NCBI GenBank assembly: GCA_032622095.1
Contig: CP136061.1
Span: forward strand, 3,844,001 to 3,908,000
Length of the DNA stretch: 64,000 nucleotides
Direction: 5' to 3'
Origin: Siphonodentalium dalli
Taxonomy: Eukaryota > Mollusca > Scaphopoda > Gadilida > Siphonodentaliidae
Numbering within the stretch: the first letter of the stretch is position 1; every line of letters begins with the position of its first letter. The position numbers were made by a program, and so were the translations under genes. This document shows positions 55,943 to 64,000 of the stretch, piece after piece. Below the pieces are notes generated by a model. The model did not search any database, was not told where the DNA came from, and saw only the letters and a list, made by a program, of their open reading frames with translations.

Positions 55943-58208
55943 GTAAATTGTCCTATAATGATTGACTAAATACAACGAATTAATATCTTATACTACAACA
56001 TATCTACAACGTCACTGGTGTTGATTTTGATGCGATGTTTTTTTTTCCTATAATATCTTGAGGTACTTTATTAAAAGATCAAACATACATGTACATGTTT
56101 ATGGGAAGCCAAATTGAAATTTAATAAATAATTGAGCTTAAGGGTCAGATGCACGTTTGCCCAAAATATGGCTGAAATAATTGAAAACATCACTGTTGTA
56201 TGAGCCAAAAACAACAATGGAAAAAAGAAAAAATGCATAGAAACCAGATTTCATATAGCTCAGCTTTATACATCGAATGTGTTGGTGAATTATTATAGTA
56301 TGCTGGACATGTGGTTTCCATTTGCACTTTGGTTTGACAAATGTGGGAAATATTTGGGAAAAAATAGCCTGTCTTTATGTACCGAGAACTTTTAAATAAC
56401 TAAAAATATTTGACCAAAGAATTGACCATTGTGTGCTATGGTATCTGGTTTACATGAGAGGAGCCATGTTTTGTTCGTAAAATGAGCAGCTTTGCCATCA
56501 GAGACGGATTCCAAGATGACGACAATCTGCACTGTCAATGGCCGCCATTGAAAACGTAAGTCAAAATTAATTCTGTTCGTTTGCTGACAAAAAAGGCAAA
56601 TATCACAATATGCGTACCCGATCAGCACCCGATCTCCAATGGGTTATCTGTATAACTATCAGGAGAAGTCATATTGACATTACTGACTTCCAATCTAGCT
56701 ACATTTATTGAAAAATAACAAAAAACATTTGATGGAAATTTAAAGTAAAAAATAACATTTCGCCCATCTATCGAAAATAAGCTTGATATCATTGCGACAA
56801 TATTAAAACGATATAATTCATCTCTTAAAAGTATCAAAATTGCACATAGTTAGTAATATTTATGTTTAGTTACATTAGTTTTCCCACATAATACGAAAAT
56901 ATACGTTTTCTGTGTAAAATACGGGGAACTATATATTGCGGCATACTAAAGTGAGTTATGAAACCATTTCCGGTAATTTGGGGAAGTGATAACCGAAACT
57001 TGATTTTCTCTTCAAATTTGTGAAATTACGCATTGCATAATGTACGATCGCTCTCAATAACGACCCATATTTAAGGAAGAGTAACTGGGAACGTGTCAGC
57101 ACTGGTGGTACCAACGATCACATGAATAAATTTCTACTTCGGTGTAAGTTTGATAAATTGTTGACGACTTGTAAAATTTGTTTACAAAATGGCTGACCGA
57201 CTGAATTTCAAACATTCGTATATGTTTTAACAAAAAACGTACAACACACAACGTTTGAAACGCTAGTCATATATGTGTTATTTTTATCATAATAATCATG
57301 GTCGCCATGTATTTTTTCTTGGGCTATTTCTCATTAAAAAAATGAATCATGTTGCCAAGTTCTGGTCACATTCTATTTTGTATTGCTGACCAGAGCGAAC
57401 ATACCACAATTCTTTTCTTTTTTTACAATTTGGAGGCCCAACGTCCAGATATTTTGTCCTATTTTGGTTGTAACCAATTATAATAGTTGATTTTATAATA
57501 CTATCAAGTGCCTAATAATCATGTCGTTACTTTAGTGGTGGGTGGGGTTTAGGCTGAAAGTGAAATCAATAATTATAATATTAATTTAATAGTGTCATGG
57601 CAATTTTACTCTGCCTCAATGCCAAATAATACAAGTGATCATTGGGTATTTTCTCCAAATTAATAATCATGTTGACACTTTTACCAAGCACCCGAATGAC
57701 CTGATAGTAATTCAACTATACTAGTTGAATATGTATATGTATTACGGTTTCATGGATCTTCAAACAAAAACAAGGGAAATAATCCAACAATAAATACCAT
57801 ATATATGTGACTTACTAGATCATGCCATGAATGGCTACGTATGGGCATAGCCAGATTAGAGATTCATGGCATCATCTAACATCACACAAATGTTTCATGC
57901 TGCATGGATCAAATTTCATCTAATGCCTGAGCATTTACTATATTAATATTATTACACTTCAATGTGGCTGCATTTTCAAGGACCTCATAACTTATGCATA
58001 TATGGGAAGAAAACTGGTTCGATATCGTCATATTTAACTATTTATATTTAGTCAAACGTACGATGTGCCAAAACCTGGTTATCACGTTATAGGTATAGGT
58101 ACTCAACTTGTGTACATGATCAACATTTTGGGAACAGGTAGTGTTACTAGTGAAAGGACTACCATTCACTGACTGGTATATACTAGTATAATGCTGGAGT
58201 ATTATGTA

Positions 58209-58220
58209 CCCCCCCCCCCC
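58209..58220. repeat. Poly-C tract (12 bp)
   Basis: A run of 12 C between TATGTA and ACAAAACA, inside the 4.57-kb element. Confidence 0.85.
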
Positions 58221-58668
58221 ACAAAACAAATATGGTCCAAACAGTTGGAAATAAATGTATTAAGTCTCACGAAATATTAATAGTTGGAAAAATCACAACA
58301 ATAATATGTAGAAATTGTTCTTATAGTTTTAATTTCGCAACCAGTAATTAGTGGGGAATTTGAAACGTTGAGATAACAAATTAGAAAATTATAACCCAAC
58401 GTAGAGGGGTGCAAATTTTTTTTTGCAAATTTGGGACTGGGAGGGGGTTAACTTGGTCTGGGTCAAGGGGTGCTGCTTTTGGAAATTTCAGACAGTAGAC
58501 ACCCCACCCTCAACAGAGATCCTCTAGCTGGGTGTACTGGTTACAACTTACATGGTACTAATTAATTAACCCTCAAGCAATATTTTAACTCACTCAGTGT
58601 TATCTTATTTTTCAAAAAATATTTCTCTTGGATTTGTTAACCTGCAAAATGTTTTGTCTTTATTACAG

Positions 58669-60600
58669 TTGACTGAACACTAACACATTGGATTGACATG
58701 GGGTTGTCCTGTATCCGGTAGAAGAAGTGCAATGAGAGGTTGGGGTTGTCATGTACCTGGTAGGAGAAGGGCAATGATATGTTAATTCCTGATTACCTGT
58801 AACTGTCAATATTTACAGGTAAGTTGAGATAGATAATTTCAATTCATTAAGGCAGCTACCACAATTAGCTGGAAACAAATGTTTTGAACATCCCAATACA
58901 GTTAATAGCATTAAATACAAGTTGCAATTGTGTCCCCCTCTGTGCCTGTAGTATATCTCTGTTATGCTCTCACCAGAGTTAATGAACCACAGGAGTTGTC
59001 ATGTGAACTGGGGTCTTTGTTAAGTTCAATCTAAAATACATGTGTAATATCAAAATATCTTTTGTTTTATTTTATCCTGTCGCCGCCATCCAATAGCAAA
59101 GACACATTCAGGATCTCTGACATTTTATATGAATTTTAAAATAATGAAATTGAGTTGAGCTTGTATGAAAACAAAACCATAGTTATGTGTTAGTTTTTTT
59201 TCCAAATATTTCAATTAGTACCAGTATAGGGCGATTCAGATCAGCATGAAACTATCAAGTAATTAAATGAAACCTCCAACAGTTGCTGGAAACCCATTTG
59301 AGGTGATCGTTAAATCTAATTTGTAGTCCCCCATAAAGCATTTTACAAGGCATTGAGATTGACCACTCAACGCTTCATCTACATACGTTTTACATGAAAA
59401 TAGTTTGTGTTATTTTATTTGTGTAATATCTCGTGTCTAATGCTAATTTACCCTGAGAGAGCTTTTGTTATTTTATTTGTGTAAACGTGGTGTCGGTGGC
59501 AACCCCACATAAATCTAATGTTGTTATACATTGGTGGTGCGAAATTGAAAGTTAAGAAAATTTATATTAAAAATTTTCTGTCTCTTATAGGTGATTGAAA
59601 TAACTTGGAATCAAAGAAATGGAATCCTTGCCATTTGTAGTCATTGACAATGACGACTAACTGTGATGTTGCCCTGCTGATAACAGTGGTGCTACAATGA
59701 GCAGATGAGCAGGTATGTAATTTAATTTAGCGTCAATACTGCACAACATGTATGTGCGATTTATGGTATTACCCATGGTCCATTATATGACAAATACATT
59801 ACCTTACAGAAAGTGACACCTTTGAGGTCAATATAAACTGTATTTCATCAGACTTATCACCAATATTCAATGGCATAGTGACTGAGATTGATTACTTTGA
59901 TATAGTGGGAATACTTTGCATCATTGGGATACCTCAGTCCTGGGATAAAACCACAGAATGTCAGAAGCAAAATTTATGATTTATTCATGTGTATTTATTT
60001 GGTTAGTTCAGTTAAGTATGATATCAATGACAATCTATCATATATTGAGAGATATTATGCATTGAAAAGCTGAATGAGAGTACTATCTTTTGAGAGTTCA
60101 GAATTATTATTTTTTGTATTGAAAATTAAATAATAACTAATAATGAATTATTAAATTAATTATTAATTAATAATAATACATTGATACATATATCATTGTA
60201 TTATTGTATTATGATTGTTTCCATTAATATCCAAATAAACAGGCTTTTTTTACAAGTTCAATTGATTTGTTATTTGTCCATCCTGTCCTCCATACATATC
60301 AAAATAGTCCCAATTGCAAATGTCTGGTTAATTATTGCCATTTTTCAGAATAGGGTACTCATAATTAGTCTTCATTTATAAGAATGGTGTTCCTTCTTCT
60401 GTAGAAAGACGGCTCCTCTCATGGAAAACAGATATGATGATACATCTGTCACCACAGTTTAACGATGAAAGTGGAAGTAGATAAAAGTTCTCGGTACCTA
60501 AAGTGAACTTATTATAAAATGTTACAAATCTCTCTTCATTACTCTTATGATGTTCATATTTCAAAACTTTTAATAAATGGTATGCATTCCTCAATATGTG
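58669..60600 (+). other. Possible spliced non-coding transcript inside the element
   Basis: Exon-like segments sit between good splice signals: TATTACAG|58669 to 58818|GTAAGT, TCTTATAG|59591 to 59712|GTATGT, and CTTCTTCTGTAG|60405 with an AATAAA at 60572-60577. The first segment has an internal duplication of TGGGGTTGTC-type text. None carries a long open frame. Splice-like words occur by chance, so this is only a candidate. It could be untranslated exons of a transposon gene or a captured host sequence. Confidence 0.25.
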
Positions 60601-61198
60601 TTCTACATCCCTGTGAAGTTCCATTGCATACGGTTGTGGATTTATCAAGATATTGCCAAATTACCTGACCCACCCAAAATTGGAAAAAAAATTGGGCAAA
60701 CGTGCGTCTCCCCTTTAATGTACTCAATCCGATTCGATTGTCCTCATATAGCATCTTATTCGAACAACAACATCAACGTTTTTTTTTAAATGCGTCTCCA
60801 GTTATCAGAATCTATTAATTGCCCAAAAATAATGCTAACCACACAGAACCACAGTCACCTATATATAGTACAAAATTGCCCAAAAACTTTTATTTTTATC
60901 AACAATTCGTCCAATGAAATTTTGCCGGTTTGTCAATTATCTGACACAAAAAATCCACTTGATTTTAGAGAGACTTAGAGTTATTCATCTTCATTCGCTA
61001 TTTTGTCCGAGACCGACTTCTCGTCGACCTTTTACTTGGCCACTAAAAACTATCGGTGGTGAAAAATAATAGATTTCAAACATCGATATCTGATCACTCT
61101 GAACATTGATGGGTGGGTTCCTCGACTCGATTCAAATATTTTTGACTACCGAATCGAAGGAATAGTAATTTGCGAGCGTTAATTCGGTTTATGCATCT

Positions 61199-61850
61199 TT
61201 AAGCACAATAAGGAATCAGGAATCTCTAATTGCGCTTAAGCGCAATAAGGGAAGATCTAATAGCGCTTAAGCGCAATAAGAAAATATATCATTGCGCTTA
61301 AGCTCCATAATGAATATTTTATTGCGTTAAGCGCAATAGGGAATATCATATTGTGCTTAAGCGCAAAAGGAGTCTCTAATTAATTGCACGTAAGCTCAAT
61401 AATGAATATTCTTATTGCGCTTAAGTGCAATAAGAGCTAATTGTGCTTAAGTGCAATTACAAATCTTCCTTATTGCGCTTAATCATATTACATAAACATT
61501 ACATAAATTCAAATGGTGCAGTACATAGTACAATGGGTGGAGTTTATCGGTGACTTGGTGACGGTCCACATGTAGACCAAATCGGATTCTACTATTTGAA
61601 GAGGGGTGATCTCATGAGGGGGATATTAATTGCGCTTGATGTAATTTCGCTTAAGTGCAATAAGGAATGTCTTTATTCGCTTAAGTGCAATAAGGTATGT
61701 CTTTTTTCGCTTTTGAATAGCAGTTGAATTGCGCTTAAGCGCAATTGAATTATGATAGTTTTTAATTGCGCTTAAGCGCAATTGCTGCCCATGCACATAA
61801 TGCGAGCGCAATTGTATTTCATTTGTGTACAACTAATTGCGCTTTATCAC
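61199..61850. repeat. Cluster of 16-bp palindromes (right copy)
   Basis: Counterpart of 775-1610, with the intact palindrome at 61226-61245 and 61730-61790 and many decayed versions at roughly 30-bp spacing. It is shorter because part of the left cluster is missing here. Confidence 0.85.
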
Positions 61851-62276
61851 ACTTCTGTGCGATAAACTGAAAACAGCTGGAAATTTGTGGGTGTGTAAGT
61901 TTGTTAGAGTATACCATGTAAGCAGGTAGATCATCGTTGTTGTCAACTTATCTTGTCTTATCATTGTGGGTTCAAATAAACCACGCCCCATTAAAAGACG
62001 CACCGAAATAATAGTAATTCATTATCGTTTTCCGCCTTTGACTTGAAAAGAAAACAAATGCTCTCCATGATTATTTACATGCTGTAGAAAAGAACCTTTG
62101 TTTTTCTTTCTGAGTCAACAATGTATTTATCGCCATATTTTGATCCCCAAAACGCGATAAAGGCAAGTAAGCAATTTCTAGCTTTTATTGTAGGCATTTT
62201 ATAACTATATGAATTATTTTACATCCTCGTCTATATGAGATAACATTGGCCTAACAATATTTACCTGACATTGGTG

Positions 62277-62395
62277 TAAGCCAGTGCATTCTCGTATATA
62301 TGCGAGGCTCCCCATGGGAGACTCGCATATATAAGAGAATGCACTGGCACATGATATTTAATGCTGCACCAGCGCATCTCCCGTCATTACAGTAT
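62277..62395. mobile_element. TATATGCGAG-hairpin MITE remnant (right copy)
   Basis: AGCCAGTGCATTCTCGTATA, TATGCGAGGCTCCCC, then ATGGGAGACTCGCATATATA and AGAGAATGCACTGGC make a better preserved hairpin than the left copy at 2340. The terminal CCCGTCATTACAGTATTAA shows the same end in decayed form. Confidence 0.65.
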
Positions 62396-62436
62396 TAATT
62401 GGAGGAATTTTAACACTATGAATCACGTGTACTTAC

Positions 62437-62736
62437 ATTTAATTTTATAATGTACATTCCTTTGGCGGTTCCACCAGAAGTCCCCAGTTCGAGAGCATGT
62501 AGCGTGGTTCCGTACAAGTAACAGACCCTGGTCTTTACATCGAACGTACTTCCAACGCAATTACTATGATATAGACACAGTTTGTAGCACCGAAGGATGT
62601 TCGGCGCCGATATATTCAGAAAAGGTGTACCAACAGGTGTGATATCCTTGACAATTTCAGGGTATTTGCTTCCACATAGGTTTCCACGGACACACAGAAC
62701 AAAGATTGTGAGTAGCAGTACCCGTGCGCAATCCAT
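62437..62736 (-). CDS. PAN/Apple-like first coding exon (right copy)
   Basis: ATG at 62736 opens exactly 100 codons to a consensus splice donor, AAT|GTAAGT, at 62436 (phase 0). Residues 1-18 (MDCARVLLLTIFVLCVRG) look like a signal peptide, so the product should be secreted or membrane-anchored. Cys50, Cys54, Cys60 and Cys72 with the phrase R-V-C-Y-L fit the core of a PAN/Apple domain, a protein- or carbohydrate-binding fold. The domain would finish in the next exon, which I cannot find downstream to 49.3 kb. About 96% identical to 2499-2798. The 0.8-kb insertion begins some ten bases upstream of the ATG and may have detached the promoter. Confidence 0.7.
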
Positions 62737-62744
62737 CTTCCTTG

Positions 62745-63560
62745 TGGATCAGTGCACTATGGATGCGCTATGGCCTGTTGTACCTGATTGTCGCATTGAT
62801 TATATATACCTGATATATGGCATTCTGTTCTCATGGGAGGCCCGCCGATATATTGCTGTCGCATACTTACCGTATAGTTCATAGATGTGTGAAGTCACCT
62901 CATTTTGGGATTCATGGACGCTCTCTGTTAGATGTATATTTCAGACAACTATATATATATATGACCTAGGCAAATGTGGACATAGGTGTCGCATCGAGAG
63001 GGAATTTATGGGACCTACATTATTGGTTAGAATAAACACTTAACTTTCGGGAACCGTATGTTAGATTTGTCAGATAGGCGGAATTTTTTCTCATCGCGTG
63101 GTGGAGGCACCTGCTAACAAAATGGGTCATTCTTTTAAATAAAGCCGACATATTTGATAGAGCATATTCACACCTTTCAAGAAGAGATATTCGTCAAATT
63201 CGTAACCAAAAATGTAGATCTCATAAATACCCTCTCGAGGCGACACCTATGTCCATATTTGACTGGCCTATATCGTTAGAAAATGTGCATTGCATATATA
63301 TAGGTGTATAAATAATTGTTTTGAATTTACTAATACAATGTGCATGCATGGGTACGGTCACGTATACAATTTACTTGGATGTTTTACATAAATATATAAG
63401 TGACAACCTTACAAGACTATCTTGATTGTTTTATCCAATGTTGTTGTGAAAAATGTAGATCGTGCCCTAAATATCTACTATGGCATCGTTCAAAACCAAT
63501 AACTGCATGTTGTTTGGTACCCTGACCTGTTCTGACGGGGAACTTTTATAACAATGAACA
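62745..63560. other. ~0.8-kb sequence present only in the right duplicate
   Basis: In the left copy CCTTGTGG is followed at once by GTTCAAACACCATAGGGACT. Here those words are about 0.8 kb apart. The content has no gene but includes a fold-back element (62967-63275). Whether it is an insertion here or a deletion in the left copy is not certain, and no target duplication is clear. Confidence 0.75.
62967..63275. mobile_element. Fold-back element with ~60-bp ends
   Basis: TGTGGACATAGGTGTCGCAT, CGAGAGGGAATTTATG and CTACATTATTGGTTA at the left are answered by TAACCAAAAATGTAG, CATAAATACCCTCTCG and AGGCGACACCTATGTCCATA at the right, about 200 bp apart. It is probably a MITE. Target duplication is unclear. 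Confidence 0.75.
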
Positions 63561-63812
63561 AACACCATAGGGACTATATGTTTGAGTTGACACTTGTTCA
63601 TTGAAGATCTATTTCAAAGAAGGGGTGCCAGCCCGAGGTTGGATGATCTTTTAGACTTTTGTTACCCGATATCTCAATACATATTTAACTGGTTACCCAG
63701 GAGAAGTTCAATTGTTGTAAGCCAATCACAACAAAATCGATTTAACAAAGTCATCCACATCGTGAACTCTATAGCTACCTTCACCTAACCTTGAAATATA
63801 GTATAAAGTTAG

Positions 63813-63972
63813 GACACTATGTTGTGTACAGTATGTGGTTTTCTTGTACTCGTCCAGGTTGTGGTGACAAGTCATATTGGACAAGACCCCAGGGTCTAGT
63901 CCAATATGACTTTTCACCACAACCTGGACGAGTACAAGAAAAACACATACTGTACACAACATTGTATAATGA
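63813..63972. repeat. Long palindrome / fold-back element (right copy)
   Basis: Better preserved than the left copy: GTACAGTATGTG, TTCTTGTACTCGTCCAGGTT and AGTCATATTGGAC pair with GTCCAATATGACT, AACCTGGACGAGTACAAGAA and CACATACTGTAC around a GACCCCAGGGTC centre. Short frames crossing it on the minus strand are artefacts. Confidence 0.85.
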
Positions 63973-64000
63973 CATGTTATTATCCATCTGTGTTTATCTA

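Larger units (their letters stand above)
56142..60714. mobile_element. 4.57-kb TTAA-flanked DNA element (Kolobok-like ends)
   Basis: Terminal inverted repeats GGGTCAGATGCACGTTTGCC and (complement of the right end) AGGGGAGACGCACGTTTGCC are flanked by TTAA at 56138-56141 and 60715-60718. The left duplicate has a single TTAA at 313-316 in matching context, an empty site that proves insertion. Weaker inverted similarity extends inward (GTACCGAGAACTTTTA at about 56379 against its complement near 60487). TTAA with GGG/AGG ends suggests Kolobok, while TA with A-GGG is also possible. No transposase motif was found, so it is probably non-autonomous or decayed. Confidence 0.75.
55943..64000. repeat. 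Segmental duplication, right copy (runs off the window)
   Basis: Collinear with 111-3280. It is longer because of a 4.57-kb TTAA-flanked insertion (56142-60714) and about 0.8 kb of extra sequence at about 62745-63560. It lacks the retroposon tail at 1990-2294 and some 200 bp corresponding to about 1270-1480. Homology continues to the last bases of the window. Confidence 0.9.

Overview
This window looks like intergenic, repeat-dominated DNA from an animal genome, AT-rich and almost free of host genes. The best guess is a marine invertebrate, perhaps a mollusc. The reasons are GT-AG style exon borders, a PAN/Apple-type secreted-protein exon, a PHD-bearing CR1-like LINE, a Helitron carcass, several MITE families flanked by TTAA and retroposon tails rich in ACAG or ACGG. 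Nothing here fixes the species. No bacterial operons, rRNA, tRNA or CRISPR arrays were recognised.

The only convincing host coding sequence is one 300-nt exon encoding a signal peptide and the start of a PAN-like domain. It occurs twice in the same orientation (minus strand, 2499-2798 and 62437-62736), inside a segmental duplication that joins the left edge (about 111-3280) to the right edge (about 55943-64000). Comparing the two copies dates the insertions. The right copy carries a 4.57-kb TTAA-flanked element (56142-60714) for which the left copy is the empty site. The left copy carries a 0.3-kb retroposon tail that the right copy lacks. The right copy also has about 0.8 kb of extra DNA directly upstream of the exon's ATG.

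Tandem arrays fill roughly a quarter or more of the window: a 15-bp array (4.0-4.8 kb), a 55-bp array (8.0-11.9 kb), a 53-bp array (12.2-12.6 kb), a 55/37-bp array (21.3-23.7 kb), a 23-bp array (28.5-29.1 kb), a 62-bp array (35.5-36.0 kb), a 21-bp array (40.2-40.5 kb), a 33-bp array (41.4-49.3 kb, about 238 units), a 70-bp array (53.2-53.4 kb) and a decayed 27-bp array (53.9-54.4 kb). The very long open frames on the minus strand at 41.4-49.3 kb come from a 33-nt unit with no stop codon in any minus frame. They are not credible genes.

Mobile elements and their order can be read in several places. A CR1-like LINE (minus, 11.9-13.9 kb) keeps PHD, endonuclease and N-terminal reverse-transcriptase pieces, is cut off by the 55-bp satellite, and has had 53 bp of its own RT coding sequence amplified into an array. 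A Helitron Rep/helicase pseudogene (minus, 17.3-19.5 kb) is interrupted by a TTAA MITE. A piggyBac-like MITE occurs three times (5834-6223, 34122-34513, 34889-36600), and the third copy contains a nested Harbinger-like element with its own internal minisatellite. Further fold-back elements lie at 3.1, 7.0, 51.8, 55.2, 63.0 and 63.8 kb. The rest is low-complexity or unrecognised DNA, listed stretch by stretch.
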